This document shows, one piece after another, positions 34,901-47,500 of a stretch of DNA of 64,000 nucleotides. Origin of the DNA: Scatophagus argus. Taxonomy: Eukaryota > Chordata > Actinopteri > Scatophagidae. Positions within the stretch are counted from its first letter, which is position 1. Each line of letters starts with the position of its first letter. The notes under the pieces were generated by a model. It saw nothing but the letters and a program-made list of their open reading frames with translations, was not told the DNA's origin and searched no databases. Where the stretch lies: the NCBI RefSeq assembly GCF_020382885.2, contig NC_058515.1:8167223-8231222 (forward strand). The letters run 5' to 3'. A program made the position numbers and the translations under genes.

Positions 34901-37245
34901 GGGCTGGCGGCTTGATAACAGGGGGCTCTAAAAATGTCGTCCTCAGAATTTAAGAGTGCTTGGCGTGAATTAACATCAGACCTCCAAGCTGAAGCCTGAG
35001 CAAGTAGCACTTTAAGAAAAAGGTTATTTATGGTACGTCATTTAATTTGACACTCATTTCTATGTAACGGCATGGGCAGGTTTGCTGAACAAAGACGGAA
35101 AATGTGCTCAAACAGCAGCAAGGGCCGCGGGCAAAAATGGGCTTTCAACACTGGCTCATTTTTCCACCCTGCCTTAAAATCAATAGGAGGCCTTTTTTAA
35201 ACCGGCAGTGCAGAGGGATGGCAGTCAATACAGGCTACTAATGAATGTAGAACAGTGTGTTTGCCAGATCTTCATTATTGTGTGTTTTAGCTGCATCAGT
35301 CTGTCAGTTGGTCCATCACCTTTAATATGTTTTAATGCAGGGCTATTTTTGGTCTGAACAACCACTGAAGATGGTGATGGTAAACTTGTACCTGATTAGA
35401 ATTAGCACTTTCATTGTAGGCATGTTGATGATGTTAGCATTTAGCTCAAAGCACCGCTGTGCCTAGGCCTCGAGCAGCTGGCATGGCTTCAGTCTTTTTT
35501 TTTTTTTTTTAAGCTCATAACAGCAGGAGTTCATGGACTATGTCCTCATAACATGCTGAGTTAAATATGTGATCTGTATTAGCATGAGGGAATGATACTT
35601 TGAATGCTGGTTCAACAGCCCTGCAGTCATGTTCTTCTGCAAGGTCAGACATGTGTACCTCGCAGAGGCAAACGTAGGTGATCCTACCCTCTGCTCTGCA
35701 AACATTTCCCAGTGACTGTGTCAATGCATTACTTTACACACAGCTCATAAAATGATGATTACACACTCTGCCTTATCAGGCTTCAGCTGCGGTGATGTAA
35801 TTTGAAGCTGTAACTGAAATGCAAACATACCAAGAGAAACACGCAAGGTGTGTTTAAGACAAGCCTTATGGTGCAGTCGCTTCCTGTTATCAGACAGAGG
35901 TCAGACACAGATAAACTATAGTTTACTGTATGAGATGGGTTATTAAAAACTGTCCTGTCTGAGCTGACTCTACTGTTTGTATTGCTAACGTGTAATAACA
36001 TCAGTTAAAGGTTTAACGCCAAACATTTAATGTCAGTGTTTGGTGAACATGTGCTCTGTTGTCTGTGTAAACACGATCCTCAGCCTTCACACTCCGCTTT
36101 GTGCAAACACACCAAAGGTGAAGTGGAAATCCGATCTTGCATGATGTCACCCCTGCCTTGGTTAACTCCCAACTCTATTTTAACACAAACGCAAGATTGT
36201 ACGCTGAGCTTTAGCTTGTAATGAGGAAAACCCCACTGTAAATCATGATAGCATCCAGCTTCCTGCTTGCAAAGTATGATGCTGGCATCATTTTGGGTTC
36301 AGGAGAAAATGAAAGCATGTGTTCATTTGTGTCTTAACTGTTGACTCAGAAAAATATAATTGTTCCCATCTAAATAAGTGAAGGTAGTTATACACCTCTT
36401 GGTTTGGTCTGGAAATAAGACACCAGAAGGAGATATGTAAATGTGAAATAAACAAATGAAAGCGCCACATAAGCAGGAGTGGATAAAATTTCCCATTTCT
36501 TGTCTTACTACCTAATAATTCTACCAGCAATTGCATGACATATTTATCAGTCAGTAATATATCGGTTAGGGTTTCAACTCATTGTTTGTGTTTAATAATC
36601 GTTACGTCAATAAAGTTCAATGATATTAATCGAATAAAAGCGTTAAACTTGGATAATGAGTCACTTCCTCTCAAGATAAAAATGTTGAATGAGATAAATG
36701 TTCTTGGCATTTGTCATGTTTGTCTCCAGATTCTGTTGTTACCAACAATCACCACTCAGTTTAACTGTAGATACCCCATTGTGCTGAGAGGATGAACTGT
36801 CTGCTGACTCAAACAGCACTGATGATTGTACACACCTCCGATGCTAATCTATTTGACTGCAAAGTAAAGACTTAGGTAACAGAGTCAAATGATTGCCTCA
36901 GAAACCTTCTCGACTAGCTCCTTCCTTCAAAGCTGTCAAAGAGAAAGAACAGCCACGTTCATCGAGTGGCAATTTCACAGCACTGCCGCAGTGGAAATTT
37001 AATTATGTTTGCTAGTTTCTGTATGCATGAGCGATTCATTGTGAAGGCAGGCTGAGAAAGATGACCTTTCAAGAGCCTCTGTTCTAACGACACTCACTGT
37101 GTAAAGGAGGCATTCAATTCATGCAAAAGATAGCAGACTCTTTTCCATGACGCTCAAGAGCCCACAAGGCAGATCAGGTATTTGGGAGATGAATGTTGAT
37201 TAATCAAGCATGTCTGCTCACAGATGCATGTGTTCTCTGTGAACA

Positions 37246-37283
37246 CATTAAACCTGCCCTGACGTATCAGGGCAGGTTTAATG
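37246..37283. repeat. perfect inverted repeat, 17-bp arms, 4-base loop
   Basis: The left arm 37246-37262 (CATTAAACCTGCCCTGA) pairs without mismatch with 37267-37283 around CGTA. An adjoining 8-bp inverted repeat (37228-37235 with 37241-37248) shares three bases with the left arm. The function is unknown. Confidence 0.9.
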
Positions 37284-39575
37284 GCAAAATGATTTTTACC
37301 ACTTGTTAAAACAAGCAAACAAACAAAAATGTTGGCTCTTGTAAAAATATTTTCAAGTGACAGCTTGCCTCTGTGAGCTGCCAGTTTTCAACAATTAGAT
37401 GAAGAGGAGGTTGGGTATTGAAGGAAGCTGCAGCAGCAAATATGAATGAGCCAGTGGTTGTGAAACATATCAGAAACATCTCATGCCAATTAGCCAATAC
37501 AAGCATGACATCAGTGCTCTGCTTCTCTTGTGCTGATGATACATTATTGAACATTGATCAAAGCATTATAATTACACCAATTTCGTTGTAACGGATGACA
37601 GAAACCGACATATCTCGAATGCATGCGTAGCTCACATGGACAAATTTCTCAGATAATAAAACTAATGATAAATTATTGCAGTTGAAAGAAATTCTCTACC
37701 TCATAGACCAAACAAAATCTGATACTGACTGACTGACTTGACTGATACAAATGATCTCCATCACCTTGTCCTTATAAAACCGAACAACTTGATTGTTTTC
37801 CATTACGAATGTGTGCTCGATCATTGTAACCCAATCATCATCTACAGGTTTCTGTTGCTTCACCTCTTGATAGTCAGTGGAGCCAGCATGAGTCATGATA
37901 ACATTGAGTTCTTAAATGTTTGAACAGGCGGAAACTTCGAGGTCAAATGCATTAGTTATGCAGTTGACTTTTTGTGTGCAACATAAAAAGTGTCTTTGTT
38001 GTAGCTCTTGTTTATGTCAAAAGAGGAAGTCCTGTTCATGGGAAAATCCCTTGAAAATGTAGCTCGAGCTCTGACGGATTCTTGATAATTTGGTCCTTTA
38101 AAGTGATTTAGCTTTGGCGCCATTGTTGCGGAAATGTTACACCATTTGCCCACATCCAAGCCAACCGTGACATGATGGCAACATATGATCTCACATCTAA
38201 AAAGGCATGTGCAGAAAAACCTTACGTAAGCCAGCCAGCGTCTCCAGAGCCTGGAGGGAGGCTGGGCGACCTGTAAACCCTCTGGGGGTCATTGAAACAA
38301 CAGGTGCTCGAAGAGAGCTCAGCTGTCGAGTGCAGCCGTTAGCTAGCTTGTGGTTTAGCTAGCAGCAGCTGGAGGTAACTGTGTTGGGTCTTGACCCCAG
38401 GGTGAAGGAGTCACCCAACTGTTGAGCTTCTAATGAAGCACAATGTTCAAATGAATCTTATCCATTAGATAAAGGACTTCAAAGGTCTTGTGTGACTCAT
38501 GTATTAATTGGCAGCCCCCGTGTTTGCTCTGAACCGATTCAAGAAATTGACTTTTTTTTCATAGAACTCAACGCAAGCCATGTGACAGACTGTGAAGCAG
38601 CTGTGCTTTATATTAATGTAGAGCTCTGTCTCTCTCTGTCCAGGCTTTATGAAGTGTCAACAGAGACTCTATTCAAGCAAGACCAGACCCGCTGTTCCAC
38701 ATGGCTGTGTTATTCTTTATCTATAAATCTTTGTTCATGGACGTTTCATTTCAACTTGTTGTAGCTTCTGATTTAGCTCCATTCACCTTTCATTTAAACG
38801 TGACCTCCCGTGTCAGTAAATTGCTTTTATCTCGCGGATAGAAAATGTATCTAAGTTATGTATGGCAGATGTGAATACGGCACAATAACCCAAGCGCTCA
38901 GTAAGGAGCACTTAGATTGACTTACTGCTGGTGTGCTTGGGATGTTGCACTATATTTCATACCGTTTACTGCTATCATTCATAGAAAACACCATATTTTT
39001 ACATAGCCACTGGTGAAATTTAACAAGCTCGTTTTCTTAGTGTACTTTGTTATGTACTTTAATTCAGATGTTGGACAACTGTTGTTAAGAGAATGATGCT
39101 AAAATATGAATGCTGTCTGCTTTAGGCAAACACAGTGCAATACAATACAAGGCAACGCAAAAGTGGAACATATTGAATCCAAAGGTCACTTTTATTTAAT
39201 TCAGTGTGAATAAATTCAATACTGTCACATTGACAGTACTAGAGCCACATATTTAAGGTGATAAGACAGAGAACAGACAACTTTCTGAAACTAGACCACA
39301 CAACACGTGCCCTAATGACTTCACAAACTACACACTACATGACTTTGTTTTGAGTAAATAATAAGGTCAAAATGAGCTCAGGTCATTTTTGACAAGTAAA
39401 AACACTTGTGGTGGAAGAACCACTTGTCTTTTCCAACCAAGATAGCAGGTCATTTGTTTTTCTGTGCATTTTCATGAAGTGAACGTTAATCAATACTTTA
39501 AAAAATCCAAATACTGTGACAAAATATTCCTAATTTATATTGGCTTTAGCAGCACTATATTTCAGTGAATAAATT

Positions 39576-39609
39576 CACACACACTCACTCTCACACACAC
39601 ACACACACA
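39576..39609 (+). repeat. imperfect CA microsatellite
   Basis: The tract is mainly CA dinucleotides with two TC interruptions. Confidence 0.8.
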
Positions 39610-39975
39610 AAATTCCTCATTCCTCATCTCGTCAAGTGTGCACTCACCACACTTTTTAGTTTAAGGACCACAACATCAAGGATTTCACATCTTTCACTTC
39701 ATGGAGGTGTTAACACATTTCGTATTTACAATGTCAGACCTCTCGTCTTCTTCAGCACTTAAAAATGCTCTCTCAGCCCCTTCTACCAAAACAATAGTGA
39801 CTTCACAATAATTTGATTAACACCAGTTACAGCAGCATCACTCTTTCAGGAAAATCAGCATGATTTGCCAGTGACAGTGCAATGTAAATATTGGCCAATA
39901 ACAGCCAGTACAACGGCTATATCCTGCTCCTGCTAACTGCCTCAAGGGTGTATTCATGCTGTTTCACGCTCTGAA

Positions 39976-39981
39976 TTTATT
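39976..39981 (-). terminator. mpdz: candidate mpdz polyadenylation signal
   Basis: On the minus strand this is AATAAA, 606 bases after the mpdz stop and the first canonical hexamer I find there. Another lies at 39191-39196. The 3' UTR would cover about 39960-40586. Confidence 0.4.
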
Positions 39982-40586
39982 TAGTTATCGTCATCCCTAT
40001 TAGTAGACTGCAGACTGTAAAACAAACTTTAAAAAATTGGCCTCTATTTTATAGAAATATTCTCATACTGTTTTGGAATGCCATCTGAAATATTCCTGAA
40101 ATGAACGATCTCACAATCCATTGATTTCATTACAGGAAACAGTGAAATACCTGATCCATAACATTCAGTGAATACTTCATACCAGAACCATGGAATGTAA
40201 GTGAGTTGACCTGCTGTTTCCAATACTATTTACAGCTTATTAATTCATGTACTACTTTACATACTGTTTTGGGAGACTGTTTCAGTGATATAAGCTCTTT
40301 ATCGTGACACATATATAAATCTATTTGCAGCAGGCTCGCGTGGATCACAGTGTCAAAAGCTACATTGAGCTATAAACTTCTTCATGATAATCAGTGTATG
40401 GCTGTTCATGCTTCACATGTGTGTATTTTCACAGGTGAACATCGGGCGATTTTAGTACAATCTTCTAGTTGTGAAATATTGCTGGTCACACCTGCAAGGT
40501 GTGTTGTTGCTTTAAAGTTTCAGTCTTAGGAGAAGTAGTGAAAATAGTGTGCGTATGTGTGTTTGTAGGTGTTCGCAGATGTGTGT

Positions 40587-40733
40587 CTATGACAGCACAG
40601 TGAGCGTGACAGTTCCCTTGGTCCTCTTTAGGATGCCGACGGCTTCTTCGTGCGTGACGCCCTCCAGACTCTGCCCATTAACGGCCATGATTTGGTCTCC
40701 TCTCTTCAGACGGCCGTCTTCTGCTGCTGCCCC
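40587..40733 (-). CDS. mpdz: mpdz exon w32 (PDZ13, second part, stop)
   Basis: 49 codons including [23 protein letters not shown] and [10 protein letters not shown] end the protein as in human. Confidence 0.97.
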   Translation of the reverse strand, partial: GAAAEDGRLKRGDQIMAVNGQSLEGVTHEEAVGILKRTKGTVTLTVLS

Positions 40734-41511
40734 CTAAGTACGCACACACACGCAAACAAATTAAGAGTTTTGATCAATAACACACAATTATGTCAGCTCT
40801 GCAAATGTAAAACTGAGCAATTTGCCAAACTTGCCTTTCCAAAAACTGTCTTCACATAGATCGGCAAGTCTCCGTGTGGGCTGCCGTACCCTCCGACTAT
40901 ACTGAAACCCAGTCCGTCTGGTCCTCTTCCAAGAGTGATGCTCTTGTACTGAGGTGGGCTGATGGAAGACAGAGACAGTTACAGACTTTACGGTAATGAT
41001 CAGAGTGTGGGAGGGGGTTGAAGTTCATGGTTAAATTTTTCAGAAAAAGCATAGCCCTCCCCAACATAACTAAAAATTGTCAGTGATCCTCCCCTTGACA
41101 TAGAAAAAGGAATGAAACATCCTCTCCTCTAATATCCGAAGATTAAAGTGTTGTACCCGAGGTCATCCTGGAAGATGCAGCTGGGTGTTAAACCTCCAGC
41201 TACCTGATCCTGAGAGGGACCTGTCACGGTGGTGTCGCCGCCCGCAACCACCTGTGGGTGCACAAAAACACTTTTATGGTATGCTAGACTTGCCCCAGAT
41301 AGACTGATAGCATAGTGGTGGTGCTGAATGGGGTTAACAAATTTTATGGTACTTCAAAGTCGGCCGCTGGCAGCCTTGGACTGTTCTTTCTTCAGGTGAA
41401 AACTTTGTACACAGATAAAGTAAAGAATACAGTACATGTTCAGCTGCAGATTACCTAACTGTGTCTGTGGATTTATCTAATAAGAAAACAAAGGGTGAGA
41501 GAACAAGTTTA

Positions 41512-41542
<31 letters not shown>

Positions 41543-44500
41543 GACCTGCAGCTGTATTGCGCCTGTGGCGTTCTTGAGCAGAGCGACAGCCTGTGAGTGG
41601 CTCATGCCTTCAGCAGAAGTTCCACAGATACTGACAATGCGGTCCCCAATCTATTAAAGTGAGAGTTTAGTACAATTTAAAAGGATACATAAGAGGAGAA
41701 CAACTTCAGCTGTGAAAAGTTTGGAAACAGATGCGGATCAGTGTTTGAGTTAGAACTTGTTTCTGTGGCCTGCACTCTCAGAAGCTTTCCTGAAACCAGT
41801 ATGAATACTATCATCACATCAGCACCACTTTTAAAAGCTTTGCAGGCATGCTGTTAAGTGAGTTCTATGACTTCAGTGTTACTTGGCAAAGTCAGGAGTT
41901 ACTGCATGATAACAGAATGAGAGACACTGACTAATACTATTTGAAAATTTAATTCACTGCACCGTACAAAAGCAAAACTATGCTCGTGTTCAGCTGAGTA
42001 ATTCCATTATGCAGCGTTGTCATCTCTCATTCTGACTAAAAAGATAAAGCAGCGTGAATATACTATTCACGATCCCCCCTATTCATTTCAATGAGCCCTT
42101 CTGTAGGCTTAATGATCTGAATGCAGGAGTGGGAGATTTATTATCCATGTTAGCAATGGCTATTGTCCTCCTCCGGTCTGCATCACACAGAGCCACGATT
42201 GTCGTTTAACCGCGAAGGCCACTGCTAAAGGCTGTAGGCTCTTGACCTTTCGGAGGATTTGAGATTCACAAATGGAGAAAAGTTAGAGCAAATAACATGA
42301 GTGTAAGTAAGTGAAATTCACATTAAATCCCACACAAAAACTGCTGGTGTGCATAATTTGTATTCTACTGGAAGCTGAACAAAGGTTACTGAGAGGGAGC
42401 GTAAATCCGGTACCTTTAGCTTCTGGGTCTGAGCAGCCACGCCCACGGGATTCATCATGGCGATAAAGATGGGAATGTCACCCAGAGGGCTCCCCACGCC
42501 GCCTGCTATGCTGATACCCAGAGAATCATTGGGGCCTTTAGTGAACTCAACTGTTCTGATGTCCTGATGCTCTGGAGCTGTAAAGAAGCCAAGCGTGTTA
42601 CAATGCCTTGTCCTCTGTTTACATTTTTCCTATGGCTGCCTAACTCACATGCTTCCTGAACTAATACGAGTTCTGAGGATAATTACGATCTGCGCTCTTG
42701 TCCGGGTCATCAGGAAGGTTTCCAGAGTCTGCACAAGACTGAGAGGCCACCTTGGAGCTGCCTGTTTCACTTATCTGAAACAAAGACATCCAGTGTTTTA
42801 TTGTTTTCAAGGTCTAGATGACAGTGACCCCAGTTCAGCATTCATAGTTGCGGTAAATTACCTGACTACTTTGAGACAGCCTTCTTTCAGAGTGGAAGGG
42901 TCCTGCCTTAAACCTCCCGACTTCCAGTTTTATAGGCCCCACACAGCACTGCAACACAAGGCACATTATTCTTAATGTAGTCATCCGACGCAGCTTAAAG
43001 CCGACTTGCCATTCGTCGTCCTGAGGGGCAGATGTACCTTGAGTAGTGCGGCCGTGGCTTCCTGAGTGGCCGACCTGACATCCTCACCATTGACCGACAG
43101 GATCTGGTCGCCCTGCATCAGTCGTCCATCGGTGTCCACCAAACCTCCTTTCACAATATCGGATACAAATACTCCCGTGTCATTCCTGATGGATAATAAC
43201 ACAGCAGTGACGTTATTACCATATTTGTCTTTAAGTTAACAAGAGTCACGCTGTATGTTTCTCTGCTAGATGACCTTCATCGTTTCATGCCGCTGACTAA
43301 TGGTCCAACTATCGATCCAGCAATTTCATATTTTTCCAGTGGGCCTCTGCGCAAATGTGGCTTATGCTCCTCGGAAAGCGGCAGACAAACAGCTGGTAAG
43401 ATGGAATATTTAATAGCAAAGAACGTGTTTAGCCCCCAACTGTGACCTCAATAGATGTGTTTTCCATCTTGAATCCTGCATACGCGCACTGGTGATCATG
43501 TTGCAGTCAGGCACCAAAAGTGAGAAACGATCACAGAAAATTAAAAACATTCTAGTGTTAGTCTTTTTAATTCTTTTGTACGTTTTGTCAGTTGGAGTTC
43601 ATTCGTATTCTCTAATTAGTGGATTTTGGTTTTAATACTAATCCTTCACCAAGTAGATATTAAGCCTTTCTGAGCAGCTTGTCTTGAGGCTGGTTTGCTT
43701 TACTGACAGATGTCCACCCCTTCCAGAGTCAGCTGTGGTGACTGAAACCTGTTTGTACCACCTCAGCTCCTCCCCATGCTTTTACCCCTTTGACCAAATG
43801 TGGGTTTAGAGGCTCTATTATCAGCCAAAAAAGTGAGAGATAAACCCAAATGAAAATATTGGTGTCAAAGGAAAGGTCAGCGTGGTCAGCACATCTCTGA
43901 TTGCTTTCAACATCTTGGAAATGAAGTTGAATGCAGAGAGGATGAAGCGCATCTCTGCCGCGGACTCCGCATATCTGACGTGCCAATCTCCACGTGGATA
44001 AAACCAACACAAGCCGAAGCTGCGAGGAGAAGCAACTCTATCCCGCTCAGTCCCCAGCGCCAGAGACACTTGGCTGTCACAGCTCCTCACCACTAACTGC
44101 TAGCTTGCACTTTCCGTTTTAGCCGAGGGTTTTGGGCTGTCTCTGTCTCTGCCTTTTCCATCTGATTGAGCGTTTTAGTTGTTTCTTTTCCACTTGTCTA
44201 GCAAAACCACTGACAGAGGAAAAAGATTTACAACTACATTAAAAGTTCATCTGCCGGTTGCAGTTGTTTAAAAAGGAATTTAAAAAAAAAAACAAAACAA
44301 AGTTATTCACACATATGTAACTGGCAGTGCATATGCATTTATGGCCCGTATGAGCCATTCTGAGGGTGATCCCAGAGGTGAGATCAATCTCCGCAACTCC
44401 ACACACACCTGACAGCAACAGACATTTAGCAGGCCTTTTCCCCACATGTGCCTTCAGCCATAAATGCTATTGCAAGAATAGAAGCCTGTGTTGTCTAGAC

Positions 44501-47500
44501 TTTGCCATCTCACGTCCTAATAAATCGTCCTCAATGGCTCTAATGGGGACAAAAGTCCCTGACAGAGTCCTGATCGCCACTAAAGCCACTGACAAAGATC
44601 CGATAGCTAATCATCAGGAGAATGTGTTAAAGTGTCAGCAATCCAGCCAGTGATATGACCAGCTGTTCAACCATACTGTAAGATTTGAAAACCGTCGTTT
44701 AGTCATGATGTGTTACAGCGAGGTGTGACAACGTAGAGTGCATTATTTCTGACAAACCACCCAACAGACATGACGGGTAGGTAAGCAGGATTTTGTACAC
44801 ACCAGATACAACATTTTATCATTTTAATTGAACTTTAACTTTTCCAATTTTAAACTGAAGGCCTAAGGATGGTAAAAAAAAATACAAGGTAGGAACTCAT
44901 GACTAAAAGTCTTCTACATGGGCGTGTCTTATAGATCTGGAAAAGCTCTTTTTCTCTTACTTTCTACACGCTACAAGCTATTTTAATGAATACTTTTAAA
45001 AACGATTACCTCTGGTCCCGCGATCTGCATTAAAACAACAAAATTCATATAGTTACTGTCAAACTCTAGACTCTTACTCTTGGTTATTCATTTCCACTCA
45101 TAATATTAACTGCAATTCTGAATATCCTAATTCTTTTTGTGACCCCGAAAAGCAACTGGCAAAGCTAACAGCAAGCACTCGAATGAAAAAGCAGCTGTTT
45201 TCATACGCTCACAAAGCTCATTCAGCATTGTAATAAATCCTGCTGCACATTAAGTCCACACTAGGCATCATGCACTCTCACTAACAATAAATCTCTCTCA
45301 CCTCCTCCCTACGATGCTCAGTCCCAGGCCCTGGCCAGACTTCTTGTGGAGCTCGACCGTGAACGAGTCCCACAGGTCTTCCTCCTTGTACTGGGCCTCG
45401 TCCCTGTAGACCACCAGCCGGACTCTCTGAGGGGTCTGCCGCAGCACATTGATGGCTTCATCGTGACTGGCTTCACGCAGGTCGATTCCGTTCACCTGCG
45501 ACGAGAGAAAAAAAAAGAGGTTAGTATGTGTGTGCTCCAGCAATATATGGTTGAAATAATGTCTTATCTATTGTTCATATTTCCAGAAATGCACTGAACT
45601 ATGGCTATGGCTGAACTGGATTTAGGGTTCATAGGGTTCAGTTCATAAATACTAAAATGTTTTGCTCCTGATATAATGTGAGTGAGCAGCAGACTATAAA
45701 AAGTGCTAACAGGCTAATTTAAAGCTAAAACTGAATTTTCCTTGAGCCACTGAGGTCACATTTCCTCTCTGGAAACCCAAACTTCTCAGATATTTCAACA
45801 CTGGTTTGCAATATGAAAATCACAGGGTGATGTTACAACGCTTAGATTTCACTAAATGGAAGGGGAAGCAGCCTTCCCACAAAAGTCTGTGACAAGCTTA
45901 AGTGGTCAGTTTAAGGACTGATGTCCAGCATATTTTTTAAGCCACATTAAAGGGGGGAAATACCCCATTAGCTTTCGCCATGGACGTGCAAAAGATTTTT
46001 CCCAGCTCACGGCATTGCTGCGGACTGGGAAACCGCTCCTTTCACTTTTCTTCTCTGACCCTGTTTTCTAAACACAGCAGCTTGGCTCGGGGACAGAAAG
46101 GAATGGAAGAGGGCAATTGAGTCATAAGGGGTGTGTGTGTGTGTGCGTGTGTGCCTTTCAGTTCAGGTCTACTGATTGAGCTACCATAACTAAACTGAGT
46201 GCCATCCAGGCCCTCCCTCTGTGACAAAGCCTGAGGTCAAACAGAGGACAAAACCAAGTTGAGCTGGGATACTCCTCACGTAATACAGTCGAGGATTCGT
46301 ACAAGTGGTTACTTTTATGTTTGAGACGTATATAAGATTCTTTAGCGCACATTTTTTTCATATCAACTGAATGTCGTAAACTCAAGTTTTCATGTTAAAA
46401 CTCCTCAGATAGGCTGGTCTCAGGTCAGCCTCCTTTTATCTGGACCGTATGTGATGTTCAGCACCTCACCTCCAAGATCTGATCTCCTGCCCAAAGCCTG
46501 CCATCTTTGGAGGCTGCCCCTTCCTCATAGACTTCATGAATAATGATGGCCCCCTGCAGTGGGAGCAAACAAGAGAGCAATTAAGTACAGAACAGGGGGA
46601 GGTGACAATGGGGAGGATACAGGAAAGTAAACAGTGGTGGAAAAAACTGAAGAAACTGTACAAATACCATGTTGGAGGAGGGAATGGTTTTGAAAAATAT
46701 GTGTATGTGTGATTTTTCTCTTTAAATCACATTTGACAGCAGCCAGACATTATTTTGGATGCTCATTCTGAGTGTGTGTTCCTGACATCAAGTGTGTTTT
46801 CTCTGCGTTCCAGTGTGAGTGTCATTTGGGGTTCAGAGGTTACATTCCAGGGCTGGATATTGTCTGCAGTGGCCGAGGCCAGACAAAGAGCCACCCCCCC
46901 CCTCGCCGTCCTCCCACAAGCCTGACTGAGCAGACAAAATAGATGGGGCTGAGGAGAGGACAACAAGAGAGGAGGAGGACGAAGAGGACAACGAAGACTG
47001 TGACAACATCATTTCCTACATTCCTGAGCTGCCACGGCTATTTCCAACCTGATTGTACCACCACCAAAGTTTCTAAGTGGGTGGTATTGTGGGTTTTAAT
47101 TCAAAAATATAGTTCTAAAACTATTTTTTAAGTTAATACAACTTTACAGTGTATTCAAATTCATCATTTTTGTTATCTACCAGCAGGGTGTCGCAGCCTC
47201 CCACGATGCTAAGGCCCAGGCCTGTGCGGCCCTTGGAGATATCGATGGTGGTCTCACAGCCGGGGATGATGGGACAGGTCGCCGGGTCGCAGGCCAGAGT
47301 GGAAGGAGTGGACGAGCGACTCGGACCTGAAATAGTGGAAGCAAGAGAGGAAACGCGGTTAGTCGATTAAGAAGTCCTAAACTTCAATGTGAGACATCGA
47401 GCGAATCTTGAAATAGCAAGCGGACTCACTCGTGCCTGTTTCCACGTCTGGTTGACTCAGGGTAGTCGTGGTGGCGCTCGCCGTGCCTGGTAGGCTGGCA

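Larger units (their letters stand above)
22626..39970. other. long spacer between lurap1l and mpdz
   Basis: I find no convincing coding sequence on either strand. The longest frame (24286-24780, +) has no recognisable domain or splice signals. The spacer holds a potential G-quadruplex (25245-25261), a GATA tract with a retrotransposon-like tail (26136-26252), a 21-bp tandem duplication (26991-27032), a TCACGTGAC site (28284-28292), SINE-like copy 2 (31631-31975), a perfect hairpin (37246-37283) and a CA tract near 39585. Confidence 0.45.

Noticed and set aside
37246..37283. miRNA precursor
   Set aside because: The stem is only 17 bp with a 4-base loop, too short for a pre-miRNA, and flanking bases do not extend the pairing.
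44366..44653. 95-codon plus-strand frame in an mpdz intron
   Set aside because: No domain and no splice context; intronic chance frame.
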